Shown here: positions 17,834-26,264 of the stretch, piece after piece
How the letters are laid out: every line of letters starts with the position of its first letter
How positions within the stretch are numbered: the first letter of the stretch is position 1
Origin: Ochrobactrum sp. RH2CCR150
Lineage (GTDB): Bacteria > Pseudomonadota > Alphaproteobacteria > Rhizobiales > Rhizobiaceae
Assembly: GCA_014138095.1 (NCBI GenBank)
Contig: JACGXE010000002.1
Location: 620,001-684,000, forward strand
DNA length: 64,000 nt
Reading direction: 5' to 3'
Program-made: the position numbers and the translations under genes
Notes under the pieces: generated by a model
Databases searched by the model: none
Told to the model about the DNA's origin: nothing
The model's input: the letters and a program-made list of their open reading frames with translations, nothing else

Positions 17834-19285
17834 CTAAAGCAATCCGCCCTTGGACGAATATTGCTGGCGCTTGTTTTCGTACATCAGAAGATCGGCGCGC
17901 TTGGCAACGGCTTCGAGCGTTTCGCCCGGCGTCGTGGTTGCCGTGCCGATGGACAGGTTGAGCTGCAATTGCGAATAATACTGGTTGTTGATCTCAATCA
18001 GTCGCTTGATGTCTTCCACCATGGCTTCCGCGCCGCGCTCATCCACATAAGGCAACACGATTGCGAACTCGTCGCCGCCGATACGCGCGGCGTGGCCGGG
18101 CAGCTTGACGGCTTCGTTCAGCACTTCGCCGATACGGCGCAGCAATCCGTCGCCCGACGCATGCCCCCACAGGTCGTTGGCAGACTTGAGGCCGTTCAGA
18201 TCAATGATGATGATGGAGACGGGCAGGTGGCCCTTGCGCTCCAGCCGGTTGAGTTCATCCACGTAGAAGGCGCGGTTGTGGAGCTTGGTCAGGACGTCGT
18301 GCTTGCCGAGATATTCCAGATAGGCTTCCGCTTTCTTGCGCGCGGTGATGTCTGTCAGCGCGACCTGTACCACTGACCAGTCGTTTTCGTGACCGGGCAG
18401 GACCGAGAATTGCAACAGAACATGGCGTTCGGTGCCATCCAGCGCGTAGTTGATCACTTCACGACGCTGGAACAGGATGCCGTTCCACAGGTCGATCAGC
18501 TGCTCGCGGAAATGCGCTTCCATCTCACCGCGCAGAATCTGCGGCAGGGATTGCAGCAGCGTCGGCTTGTCGGGCGCGAGGAAAAGCTCAAGCGTTTCAT
18601 TGTTGATTTCCAGCACGCGAATTTCGCTCATGCACTGACGTACGAATTCTGGGTGCACATCGGTGAAAACGCGGAAATCAACAATGCCGCGCTGGCGCAC
18701 ATCGTCCATCAGTTCCTTGATGCGGCTGAAATCTTCGACCCACAGCGAAACAGGCGAATGTTCGAACAGGCCTTGCGCGTGGCGCTTGTGACGATCCTGC
18801 TCGCGCATTGCATTCTCGCGGGTCGTCACATCTTCAATCGACAGCAGGACGCGGTCCCAACTGTGCTCATGCCCCGGCAGAATGCGGCCCTTGAGCTGGA
18901 TATCGATGCGGCGTCCAGCCAGCGAATAGTTGATCGTGTTGCTGTAGAACGTATCGGAACCGTTCCAAAGCTGCACCATCTCATCGATATGCGGCTCCAG
19001 CATATCTTCACGGAACACGCGTCCCAGATTGCCGACCAGATGGTCGATGTCGTTCGCTTCAAAGAGCGAGAGGGTTTTGCGATTGACCGCCAGAACCCGG
19101 ATATGGCTCGTGCAGATGCGAAGACGGCCGGTGTCTTCGGTCAGAAAAGCCTTGAGGTCAGTAATGCCTTCTGACCGCCATGCATCGAACTGCTTGCGAA
19201 GACCGCTATAGTCTTCAAGCCAAAGGGAAATAGGAGCCAGATCAAAGATGCTGGCTTTGTCGTTCACGGCGGTCTCGATATTCAT
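17834..19285 (-). CDS. Diguanylate cyclase with two tandem PAS-like sensor modules
   Basis: This 483-residue protein is predicted to make cyclic di-GMP. The C-terminal GGDEF domain (about residues 325-480) has HDVLTKLHNRAFYVDEL and the active-site block ARIGGDEFAIVLP; I see no obvious RxxD inhibition site just before it. The N-terminal part holds two PAS-like modules that are clearly related to each other: APISLWLEDYSGLRKQFD near residue 17 resembles SPVSLWVEDFSRIKEL near residue 176. Each is followed by a matching LEVNN/LAVNRKTL(S/E)LF element, an LWNG element and a conserved LPGHE(N/H) block ending in DIT or DVT. No signal peptide or membrane helix is seen, so sensing is cytoplasmic. It is alone between terminators. 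Confidence 0.92.
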   Translation of the reverse strand: MNIETAVNDKASIFDLAPISLWLEDYSGLRKQFDAWRSEGITDLKAFLTEDTGRLRICTSHIRVLAVNRKTLSLFEANDIDHLVGNLGRVFREDMLEPHIDEMVQLWNGSDTFYSNTINYSLAGRRIDIQLKGRILPGHEHSWDRVLLSIEDVTTRENAMREQDRHKRHAQGLFEHSPVSLWVEDFSRIKELMDDVRQRGIVDFRVFTDVHPEFVRQCMSEIRVLEINNETLELFLAPDKPTLLQSLPQILRGEMEAHFREQLIDLWNGILFQRREVINYALDGTERHVLLQFSVLPGHENDWSVVQVALTDITARKKAEAYLEYLGKHDVLTKLHNRAFYVDELNRLERKGHLPVSIIIIDLNGLKSANDLWGHASGDGLLRRIGEVLNEAVKLPGHAARIGGDEFAIVLPYVDERGAEAMVEDIKRLIEINNQYYSQLQLNLSIGTATTTPGETLEAVAKRADLLMYENKRQQYSSKGGLL

Positions 19286-19671
19286 TAGGTTCCCGCTTTT
19301 AACGCCACGCTTTTGAGTGAGGCGGCAATAAAATATCAGGGGCGCCTTATATTATGAAAGAGTTGTCTAGACCAGCGGCTTTGAAGACACAGCGAAGCAA
19401 TATTTATGACATCAAATAAGAAAAAGTCGTTCCTTTGTGAATGCAGGCGGTTTTGTCTTTGGCTGTCTTTCCCCGGGACAGAGCGCCGATCCGATCCGAT
19501 CCGATCGAAACGCGCGCTAAAAGACTGCTGTTTGTGCATTTGCGCGTATTGAAATTGGCGATCGCCGTCACCATTCTGGTTTTTGCGCATTATTCGACGT
19601 CAAGCGTGGCCCAATCCCCTGGGGAGCAAATTTTAATGAGGTGTCTGGTATGAAGACCTGGAAACGGATCC
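19286..19671. other. Intergenic region upstream of yqhA-like gene
   Basis: These 386 bases separate the divergent diguanylate cyclase and YqhA-like genes. No supported gene is present: a short reading frame near 19441-19653 has no good ribosome-binding site and no recognisable family. It carries the short CCGAT tandem repeat listed separately and presumably the two promoters. Confidence 0.5.
19486..19505. repeat. Four-copy CCGAT pentanucleotide tandem repeat
   Basis: CCGAT occurs four times head to tail. The repeat lies upstream of the YqhA-like gene and could vary in copy number by slippage; no functional consequence can be read from sequence. Confidence 0.8.
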
Positions 19672-20208
19672 ATGAAACGCATTGAATTGATCATTGAGAA
19701 CATCATTCTGGCCTCGCGCTGGCTGCTGGTGGTTTTCTATCTGGGCCTTGCCATTGCGCTGGCGATTTATGCCGTATCCTTCGCGGGTAAGCTGTTCGAC
19801 TTTGCCACGAAAGTCACATCGCTGAACGACACCGATACGATCCTGAAAATACTGGGGCTGATCGACGCTGCGCTGATAGCCAGTCTTCTGGTGATGGTCG
19901 TCATCTCCGGCTATGAGAATTTTGTCAGCCGCTTTGATCAGGCAGGCGACGAAGTGCACTGGCTGGGCACAATCGATGCTGGTTCGCTGAAGATCAAGGT
20001 CGCATCGACGATTGTAGCCATCTCGTCGATCCATCTGTTGCAGATATTCCTGAATGCCACGACCTATACGTCGAACCAGCTGATGTGGTTCACGATCATC
20101 CATCTGGCCTTCGTCGTGTCGGCGTTGTTTCTCGCCTATATCGACAAGATCACCGTCAAGGACAAGAACAAGGGCGATGCCAAAGGAAAGATTGAGCCCA
20201 ATATCTGA
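19672..20208 (+). CDS. YqhA family (UPF0114/TIGR00645) membrane protein
   Basis: This 178-residue inner-membrane protein has three or four hydrophobic helices. Recognised family blocks are MKRIELIIENIILASRWLL at the N terminus, VVISGYENFVSR in the middle and WLGTIDAGSLKIKVASTIVA after it, which define the YqhA/UPF0114 family. Its biochemical function is unknown. An acceptable ribosome-binding region (GGAAAC) precedes the ATG. A terminator follows 30 bases after the stop. Confidence 0.92.
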   Translation: MKRIELIIENIILASRWLLVVFYLGLAIALAIYAVSFAGKLFDFATKVTSLNDTDTILKILGLIDAALIASLLVMVVISGYENFVSRFDQAGDEVHWLGTIDAGSLKIKVASTIVAISSIHLLQIFLNATTYTSNQLMWFTIIHLAFVVSALFLAYIDKITVKDKNKGDAKGKIEPNI

Positions 20209-20238
20209 GCAGCCTTTGCAGCAATCAACGAACTGAAG

Positions 20239-20266
20239 AAGCCCGGCATTGCCGGGCTTTCTATTT
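20239..20266 (+). terminator. Rho-independent terminator after yqhA-like gene
   Basis: AAGCCCGGC, an ATT loop and GCCGGGCTT make a nine-base-pair stem followed by TCTATTTTT. It lies 31 bases after the stop codon. Confidence 0.85.
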
Positions 20267-20408
20267 TTCTTTTCTCTAATAAAGGCAATTTGATCCCAAT
20301 CAATGAAATCAATCTGCTGGCATGGGTTGATAGCGCCGGGACGTGTTCCATATCGCCATGGGAATGCGTTGCATTGTCATTCATCAATCACTCAGGAAAG
20401 GATGAATC

Positions 20409-21188
20409 ATGTCGGCTAACACCAAGGTTGCGCTCGTTACCGGTGCGGCACAGGGCATCGGTCGGGGTATTGCCCTTCGGCTGGCCAAGGATGGTTTCGA
20501 TATCGCTCTGGTAGACCTCAAGGCGGACAAGCTCGAAGCTGTCAAAAAAGAGGTCGAAGCTTTGGGTCGCAAGGCGTCCACGTTCTCAGCCGATGTCAGC
20601 AAGCGCGACGATGTCTATGCCGCTATCGACCATGCGGAAAAGGAACTGGGCGGCTTCGACGTGATCGTCAACAATGCCGGTATCGCGCAGGTTCAGCCGA
20701 TTGCCGATGTGAAGCCGGAAGAAGTTGAGCGCATTTTCCGCATCAACGTCGACGGTGTGCTCTGGGGCATTCAGGCTGCTGCCGCCAAGTTCAAGGCGCG
20801 CAAGCAGAAGGGCAAGATCATCAACGCCTCGTCCATTGCCGGTCATGACGGTTTTGCCATGCTTGGCGTTTATTCCGCGACGAAGTTCGCCGTGCGTGCG
20901 CTGACGCAGGCTGCGGCCAAGGAATATGCAAGCGCAGGCATTACCGTGAACGCCTACTGTCCGGGCATTGTGGGCACCGATATGTGGGTGGAAATCGACG
21001 AGCGCTTCTCCGAGATTACCGGCGCGCCGAAAGGTGAGACCTACAAGAAATATGTCGACGGCATTGCGCTCGGTCGCGCCCAGACACCGGACGATGTGGC
21101 ATCCCTCGTTTCCTTCCTGGCGAGCGCGGATTCCGATTACATCACGGGTCAGGCCATCTTGACGGACGGCGGTATTGTCTATCGTTGA
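20409..21188 (+). CDS. budC: Acetoin reductase / 2,3-butanediol dehydrogenase-like SDR
   Basis: This 259-residue classical short-chain dehydrogenase resembles (S)-acetoin-forming diacetyl reductases (BudC type), which interconvert diacetyl, acetoin and 2,3-butanediol with NAD(H). The Rossmann motif is [12 protein letters not shown], the NNAGIA motif follows, the catalytic serine is in [11 protein letters not shown], the YxxxK is in [11 protein letters not shown], and the post-catalytic [10 protein letters not shown] block matches that subfamily. The ATG has an AGGAAAGG site. Single gene; other polyol or acetoin substrates are possible. Confidence 0.85.
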   Translation: MSANTKVALVTGAAQGIGRGIALRLAKDGFDIALVDLKADKLEAVKKEVEALGRKASTFSADVSKRDDVYAAIDHAEKELGGFDVIVNNAGIAQVQPIADVKPEEVERIFRINVDGVLWGIQAAAAKFKARKQKGKIINASSIAGHDGFAMLGVYSATKFAVRALTQAAAKEYASAGITVNAYCPGIVGTDMWVEIDERFSEITGAPKGETYKKYVDGIALGRAQTPDDVASLVSFLASADSDYITGQAILTDGGIVYR

Positions 21189-21292
21189 TCATAACGACCG
21201 AGGATATCCCGCGCTTGTTTGCGCGGGGTATCTGTCATTTACCAGAATACGGCCTGTGTTAGACTGATCTTCCTCAAAGGAAAGGGCTGACC

Positions 21293-22180
21293 ATGACACG
21301 TCTGACGGCAAAAGACTTCCCGCAGGAACTTCTCGAACTTTATGATTACTATGCGCATGGCAAGATCAGCAAACGCGAGTTTCTTGATCGGGCCGCAAAG
21401 TTCGCCATCGGTACGATGACGGCAACCGCCATATTGGCGTCGCTCAGCCCCAATTACGCCATGGCGCAGCAGGTTGAGTTTACCGATCCTGATATTCTGC
21501 CCGAATATATCACCTATCCTTCTCCGGAAGGGAACGGTGAGGTGCGCGCCTATCTCGTGCGCCCGGCCAAGGCTCAGGGCAAGGTTCCCGCTGTCGTGGT
21601 GGTGCATGAGAACCGTGGTCTCAACCCCTATATCGAGGATGTGGCGCGTCGCGTTGCCAAGGCGGGCTTCATTGCACTCGCACCGGATGGTCTCACTTCG
21701 GTCGGCGGATATCCCGGTAATGACGAAAAGGGCCGCGAGTTACAGCAGCAAGTTGACCCGACCAAGCTGATGAATGACTTCTTCGCTGCCGTCGATTTCA
21801 TGATGAAAAGCGATTTGACTACCGGCAAGGTCGGGATTACCGGCTTTTGCTATGGTGGTGGCGTAGCAAATGCAGCAGCGGTCGCCTTTCCCGAACTGGC
21901 CGCGGCCGTGCCGTTCTATGGCCGCCAGCCGCCGGTTAGCGAGGTGCCGCGCATCAAGGCGCCGCTTCTGCTTCATTATGCAGAGCTGGATAAGGGGATC
22001 AATGAAGGCTGGCCCGCTTATGAAGAAGCCCTGAAACAGAACGGCAAGACCTACGAGGCCTATATTTATCCGGGCGTCAATCACGGCTTCCACAATGATT
22101 CAACGCCGCGTTATGACGAGGCTGCGGCGAAGCTCGCCTGGGACAGAACAATCGCCTGGTTCAAGCGCTATCTGGCGTGA
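21293..22180 (+). CDS. Exported dienelactone-hydrolase-family protein (YghX-like)
   Basis: This 295-residue alpha/beta hydrolase is of the dienelactone hydrolase family. The N terminus has a charged leader ([15 protein letters not shown]) followed by a hydrophobic stretch and AMAQQ, so it looks like an exported protein with a KR-containing, Tat-resembling signal. The nucleophile Cys is in GFCYGGG, the Asp follows in [10 protein letters not shown] and the His in [10 protein letters not shown]. The family hydrolyses lactones and related esters; the substrate is unknown. Its stop codon directly abuts the convergent DUF808 stop. Confidence 0.87.
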   Translation: MTRLTAKDFPQELLELYDYYAHGKISKREFLDRAAKFAIGTMTATAILASLSPNYAMAQQVEFTDPDILPEYITYPSPEGNGEVRAYLVRPAKAQGKVPAVVVVHENRGLNPYIEDVARRVAKAGFIALAPDGLTSVGGYPGNDEKGRELQQQVDPTKLMNDFFAAVDFMMKSDLTTGKVGITGFCYGGGVANAAAVAFPELAAAVPFYGRQPPVSEVPRIKAPLLLHYAELDKGINEGWPAYEEALKQNGKTYEAYIYPGVNHGFHNDSTPRYDEAAAKLAWDRTIAWFKRYLA

Positions 22181-23125
22181 TCAGGATTTGGATCTGATTG
22201 CCTTGACGGCATGGACGATGCCGACAATGACGATCCCGATCAGAATGGCGAGCACGGCCTGCAGGAAAGAGGTTGCGATCCATTCGAGCGCACCGGCAAA
22301 GCTGCTGCCTTCGGTCGGCAGATGGGCGACGATGTTGTGGATGAATTCCTCGACACTGTGAATGCCGATTGATACCAGTCCGTGCACGATAATGCTGCCG
22401 CCAACCCAGAGCATGGCGACAGTGCCCACAGTGCTGAGCACTTTCAGCACGACTGGCATGCCCGCAACAAGGCCTTTGCCGAGCCGCTTGCCGAACTCGG
22501 TATGGGCATTGCGGGCAAGCGCGACACCCATGTCATCAATCTTGACGATAAAGCCGACAACGCCATAGACGGCGAAGGTGATCAGCACTGCGACACAGGC
22601 AAGGATTGCCGCCTGTGTGTAGATATTCGAAGGGGGCAGACCTGCGAGCGTGAGGGCCATGATTTCCGCCGACAGGATGAAATCAGTCCTGATAGCGCCG
22701 CTCACAGTTGTTGCTTCAATTTCCTTCGGAGTGGAGGCCATGGTCTCGGTGTTTTCCTCATCCTTATGGGGAATGAAGAACTCGACCAGCTTTTCAGTAC
22801 CTTCGAAGGCAAGATAGGCGCCGCCGATCATCAGGAGCGGCATGATGAGGCCGGGTGCGAAATAGCTGAGGATCAGCGCCAGTGGCAGCAGAAAAATCAG
22901 CTTGTTGCGCAGCGATCCTTTGGTGATTTTCCAGATCACCGGCAATTCCCGTTCCGGCTTCAGGCCGACGACATATTTCGGCGTCACCGCCGTATCGTCG
23001 ATCACAATGCCCGCCGCCTTGGCGCTGGCCTTTGCGGTTTGTCCTGCCACATCATCCAAAGAGGCCGCGGCCATTTTTGCGATTGCTGCCACGTCATCGA
23101 GAAGTGCGAACAAGCCGGACGCCAT
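22181..23125 (-). CDS. DUF808/YedI family membrane protein
   Basis: This 314-residue inner-membrane protein starts with MASGLFALLDDVAAIAKMAA, the strongly conserved opening of DUF808/YedI proteins. Several hydrophobic helices follow in the middle and C-terminal half (for example LIFLLPLALILSYFAPGLI). The function is unknown. GGCCT-type pairing before the ATG is weak but consistent. It shares a 285-base divergent region with the mhqO-like gene. Confidence 0.92.
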   Translation of the reverse strand: MASGLFALLDDVAAIAKMAAASLDDVAGQTAKASAKAAGIVIDDTAVTPKYVVGLKPERELPVIWKITKGSLRNKLIFLLPLALILSYFAPGLIMPLLMIGGAYLAFEGTEKLVEFFIPHKDEENTETMASTPKEIEATTVSGAIRTDFILSAEIMALTLAGLPPSNIYTQAAILACVAVLITFAVYGVVGFIVKIDDMGVALARNAHTEFGKRLGKGLVAGMPVVLKVLSTVGTVAMLWVGGSIIVHGLVSIGIHSVEEFIHNIVAHLPTEGSSFAGALEWIATSFLQAVLAILIGIVIVGIVHAVKAIRSKS

Positions 23126-23312
23126 GGGAGGCCTTTCTTTGCCATTGCGATAGGGACTGGAGTGGTTCCGGTCAAAACGGAATCGTGAAACCGCTCCATC
23201 TATTTGTTTTTACGCATTGTCCTACGCAAAACCGCTACGCACTTTTGCTGGAAATGCTCTAGCTAAACTTTCTAAGGGCCCGGCGTCCATACCCTAATAG
23301 TCGGGGTCGTTT

Positions 23313-23335
23313 ATTGTATTCCATCTGGAAACAAT
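23313..23335. promoter_or_regulatory. Palindromic operator candidate upstream of mhqO-like gene
   Basis: The sequence reads ATTGT-A-TTCC-ATCT-GGAA-ACAAT, an almost perfect inverted repeat about 75 bases before the mhqO-like start. A second, wider repeat CATCTGGA (23322-23329) ... TCCAGATG (23357-23364) is nested in the same area. Such structures fit a MarR-type repressor site, but no regulator gene is adjacent, so the assignment is inference. Confidence 0.5.
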
Positions 23336-23410
23336 CTGTGTATGGTTGTCAATATATCCAGATGCATTCCGATCATTATATCTTGCTGCAACACAACAGG
23401 AGAGATCGCC

Positions 23411-24337
23411 ATGCTTAATCAGATCAAAGGCCTCCATCACGTCACATCGCTGGCAGCAGACGCCCGTTCGAACAACAAGTTCTTTACGGATGTGCTTGGA
23501 TTGCGCCGCGTCAAGAAGACCGTGAACTTCGATGATCCGAGTGTTTATCACCTTTATTACGGCGATGAAGTCGGTACGCCGGGTACGGTCATGACCTATT
23601 TCCCGTTCCCCGGTATCCAGCGCGGTCGCGATGGTACGGGTGAGGTGGGAACCACTGTGTTCGCAGTACCGCAAGGTTCGCTTGATTTCTGGAAGGATCG
23701 TTTCGCGCAGTCTGCCGTCAAAGTGGAATCGGAAGATGAAGCTTTCGGCGAAAAGCGCGTCTTCTTCCGCGGTCCGGAAGGCGACAGTTTCGCTCTGGTT
23801 GAGGTGAAGGACGATCCGCGCGAGCCCTGGGCGCATGAAGGCATCGATGCCGACCATGCCATTCGTGGCTTTCATTCGGTCTCAATGCGTTTGCGTGACG
23901 AGGGTGCGACATCCGAATTGCTCAACTATATGGGCTATCAAAAGCTGGATACGAAAGATGGTACCACCCGCCTCATCATGCCAGAAGGCAACGGGGCTGG
24001 CGTGATCGATCTTCAGACCTTGCCTTCTGTCGGACGCAACCAGCAGGGTGCTGGTTCAGTTCACCACGTCGCCTTTGCGGTCGAAAATCGCGAAAAGCAG
24101 CTCGAAGTCCGCAAGGCGCTGATGGATACCGGCTATAATGTAACGCCTGTGATCGACCGCGACTATTTCTGGGCGATCTATTTCCGCACGCCGGGCGGTG
24201 TTTTGTTCGAAGTGGCAACCAACGAACCCGGCTTTGATCGCGACGAGGATACCGCGCATCTGGGCGAAGCTCTGAAGCTGCCGTCACAACACCAGCATCT
24301 TCGTGCTTATCTCGAAGAGCATCTCGACAAGATTTAA
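23411..24337 (+). CDS. mhqO: Ring-cleaving dioxygenase of the VOC family, MhqO-like
   Basis: This 308-residue protein has two VOC modules. The first starts GLHHVTSLAADARSNNKFF and the second is around IRGFHSVSMRLRD, with metal-type residues in VHHVAFAVENRE and GGVLFEVATNEPGF. Family members (MhqO/MhqA, YfiE, YkcA type) cleave or detoxify hydroquinones and other catechol-like electrophiles. The start at 23411 has AGGAGAG upstream and gives the conserved N terminus. It is followed after 21 bases by a carboxylesterase gene, as in MhqOD-type clusters. Confidence 0.85.
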   Translation: MLNQIKGLHHVTSLAADARSNNKFFTDVLGLRRVKKTVNFDDPSVYHLYYGDEVGTPGTVMTYFPFPGIQRGRDGTGEVGTTVFAVPQGSLDFWKDRFAQSAVKVESEDEAFGEKRVFFRGPEGDSFALVEVKDDPREPWAHEGIDADHAIRGFHSVSMRLRDEGATSELLNYMGYQKLDTKDGTTRLIMPEGNGAGVIDLQTLPSVGRNQQGAGSVHHVAFAVENREKQLEVRKALMDTGYNVTPVIDRDYFWAIYFRTPGGVLFEVATNEPGFDRDEDTAHLGEALKLPSQHQHLRAYLEEHLDKI

Positions 24338-24358
24338 GCACGCTTGAGGAGACCAATC

Positions 24359-24961
24359 ATGACCGATCAGACTTACGTGCACCGGCTGAAGGCCGGTGCG
24401 GTTGGGGCGCCGCTGTTCATTGTCTTTCACGGCACGGGCGGCGATGAAAACCAGTTTTTTGGCTTGGCTGAACAGCTTTTACCGGAAGCGACGATCATTT
24501 CTCCGCGCGGTGACGTGTCGGAATTTGGTGCGGCTCGATTCTTCCGTCGGACGGGCGAGGGCGTCTACGATATGCAGGATCTTGCCCGCGCCACAGACAA
24601 GATGACCAGGTATATTGCCGCTCTGGTCGAAGACTATAAACCGTCAGAAGTGATTGCGCTTGGCTATTCCAACGGGGCCAACATCATGGCCAATCTCCTG
24701 ATCGAGAAGGGCAGGATATTCGACAAGGCGGTGCTTCTGCATCCGCTGATCCCGTTCAAACCGGCGGATAATCTGGGCTTGGAAGGCACGCAAATCCTGA
24801 TCACGGCTGGCCGTATGGACCCTATCTGCCCGCCGGATTTCACGGAAGCGCTGGCGCGCTACTTTGAAAGCCAGAAAGCCGACGTCAATCTCGTCTGGCA
24901 TCCGGGCGGACATGAATTGCGCCAGACGGAACTGACCGCTGTTCAGGAATTCCTCGGCTGA
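24359..24961 (+). CDS. mhqD: Phospholipase/carboxylesterase-like alpha/beta hydrolase, MhqD-like
   Basis: This 200-residue serine hydrolase has the oxyanion region VFHGTGGDENQFF, the nucleophile elbow ALGYSNGANIMA, an acidic residue in TAGRMDPICPP and His in WHPGGHELRQ. It follows the ring-cleaving-dioxygenase-like gene with a GAGGAG site, matching the co-transcribed MhqO-MhqD pair known from electrophile resistance operons. It is probably cytoplasmic with no signal peptide. The exact ester substrate is not known. Confidence 0.85.
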   Translation: MTDQTYVHRLKAGAVGAPLFIVFHGTGGDENQFFGLAEQLLPEATIISPRGDVSEFGAARFFRRTGEGVYDMQDLARATDKMTRYIAALVEDYKPSEVIALGYSNGANIMANLLIEKGRIFDKAVLLHPLIPFKPADNLGLEGTQILITAGRMDPICPPDFTEALARYFESQKADVNLVWHPGGHELRQTELTAVQEFLG

Positions 24962-25039
24962 TATGTCGATCACCGCCATTCGTCAGGATGGCGGTGATTT
25001 CTGCATTCAGGCAACTCCAGATGCCGCACTTGATTTTAA

Positions 25040-25068
25040 CAATATACATTATATGTAAGTGTATATTG
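25040..25068. promoter_or_regulatory. AT-rich palindromic operator of bigR operon
   Basis: CAATATAC at 25040-25047 is matched exactly by GTATATTG at 25061-25068; a second inverted repeat TACAT-TAT-ATGTA (25045-25057) is nested inside. It lies 16 bases before the bigR start, the expected position for an autoregulating ArsR/SmtB repressor. AT-rich palindromes are known targets of BigR-type regulators. Confidence 0.75.
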
Positions 25069-25084
25069 AATTTGGAGTTGCCCT

Positions 25085-25432
25085 ATGAACAGTGCCCCGG
25101 ACACCAGCCCCGGCATGTCGCGCCAGCAGATGGAAAATCGCGCAGGCGAAGTCGCGGAATTGCTGCGCACCCTGTCGCATCCGGCCCGTCTGATGTTGGC
25201 CTGCGCGCTGGCGGAAAAAGAATATTCGGTCGGGGAACTGGAACAGGGGTTGGGCATTCGTCAGCCAACCTTGTCGCAGCAACTCAGTGTGCTGCGCGAA
25301 TCCGGCATCGTCGAGACCCGGCGCGAAGCCAAGCAGATTTTCTATCGACTGACGGAAACCAAGGCGGCGCAGCTCATCGAGGCGCTGTATGGCATCTTCT
25401 GCCATAACGCTCCGAACGGAGCTTTGTCATGA
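25085..25432 (+). CDS. bigR: ArsR/SmtB family redox repressor, BigR-like
   Basis: This 115-residue winged-helix protein has the recognition helix region IRQPTLSQQLSVLRESGIV and ends with the beta wing RREAKQIFYRLT. Two cysteines at residues 40 (LMLACALAE) and 106 (GIFCHN) are spaced as in BigR and SqrR, where they form a disulfide or polysulfide link that releases DNA. It heads an operon with two YeeE/YedE transport genes, overlapping the next start by ATGA. It probably represses the operon through the palindrome at 25040-25068, responding to reactive sulfur species. Confidence 0.85.
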   Translation: MNSAPDTSPGMSRQQMENRAGEVAELLRTLSHPARLMLACALAEKEYSVGELEQGLGIRQPTLSQQLSVLRESGIVETRREAKQIFYRLTETKAAQLIEALYGIFCHNAPNGALS

Positions 25433-25836
25433 TGAGCTATCTTCAGTCACTGGTGGGCGGCATGCTTCTCGGTGCAGCCGCGATTTTTCTTTTGATCTTC
25501 AACGGTCGCATCGCCGGTATCAGCGGGATTGTCGGCCGGTTGCTGAATGGAAGCCAAATCGCGCTCAATGCAGCTTTCGTTCTTGGCCTCATTCTTGGAC
25601 CTGTGGCCTATGCCGCCCTTTTCGGAAGCTTTCCTGCCACAACCATCGTGGCTTCCTGGCCGGTCATCATCGTGGCGGGGCTTCTGGTTGGCATCGGAAC
25701 GCGCATGGGTTCCGGCTGTACATCTGGCCACGGTATCCTCGGCATGGCGCGCTTTTCCAAACGCTCTATCGCCGCGACGATCACCTTTCTGATTACAGGT
25801 GTTGCGGCGGCGACCCTCGCGGGAGTTCTTCTATGA
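25429..25836 (+). CDS. YeeE/YedE-type sulfur-compound transporter, first half
   Basis: This 135-residue inner-membrane protein has four hydrophobic helices and the motif GTRMGSGCTSGHGILGMARF; the cysteine in GSGCTSGHG is the family's thiosulfate/sulfur contact residue. In full-length YeeE proteins two such halves are fused; here the second half is the next gene. Both junctions are ATGA overlaps, so the three genes are translated together with bigR. It probably imports thiosulfate or a related sulfur species, with the fate set by BigR sensing. Confidence 0.85.
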   Translation: MMSYLQSLVGGMLLGAAAIFLLIFNGRIAGISGIVGRLLNGSQIALNAAFVLGLILGPVAYAALFGSFPATTIVASWPVIIVAGLLVGIGTRMGSGCTSGHGILGMARFSKRSIAATITFLITGVAAATLAGVLL

Positions 25837-26264
25837 ACAGGTTTTCTTATTACCGGCTCGCGGCAGCGCTTTTCGCAGGCACGCTATTCGGGTTCGGATT
25901 GTCGCTTTCAGGCATGATCGAACCGTCACGCGTGCAGGGCTTTCTGAACATAGCGAGCGGTCACTGGGACCCCAGCCTTGCATTTGTGCTCGGCGGTGCG
26001 CTTCTGGTGGCAGTTCCGGGCGTGATGTTGCAACGCAGGCTGACAAAGCCGGTGCTGGACGACAGTTTTCAGCTGTCTGAAAAAACGCAGATCGACCGGC
26101 CTCTGCTGCTTGGCTCGGCGCTATTCGGGCTCGGCTGGGGACTGGCGGGGTTCTGCCCCGGACCTGCGGTCTCGGCCTTGTCTATCGGCTTGCCGCAGGT
26201 CTGGTTATTTGTGGCTGCCATGGCGGCAGGCATGATCATTCACGACAAGGTATTGAAGAGCTAA
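25833..26264 (+). CDS. YeeE/YedE-type sulfur-compound transporter, second half (DUF6691-like)
   Basis: This 143-residue inner-membrane protein has the family cysteine in [15 protein letters not shown] and several hydrophobic helices, complementary to the preceding half. The start at 25833 overlaps the upstream stop (ATGA). Its stop codon overlaps the convergent acyl-CoA dehydrogenase stop by three bases, so there is no room for an intervening terminator. It presumably forms a heteromeric channel with the first half. Confidence 0.85.
   Translation: MNRFSYYRLAAALFAGTLFGFGLSLSGMIEPSRVQGFLNIASGHWDPSLAFVLGGALLVAVPGVMLQRRLTKPVLDDSFQLSEKTQIDRPLLLGSALFGLGWGLAGFCPGPAVSALSIGLPQVWLFVAAMAAGMIIHDKVLKS

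Noticed and set aside
19441-19653. 70-residue frame upstream of the YqhA-like gene
   Set aside because: Runs through the CCGAT repeat and has no initiation signal; one hydrophobic stretch alone is not enough.
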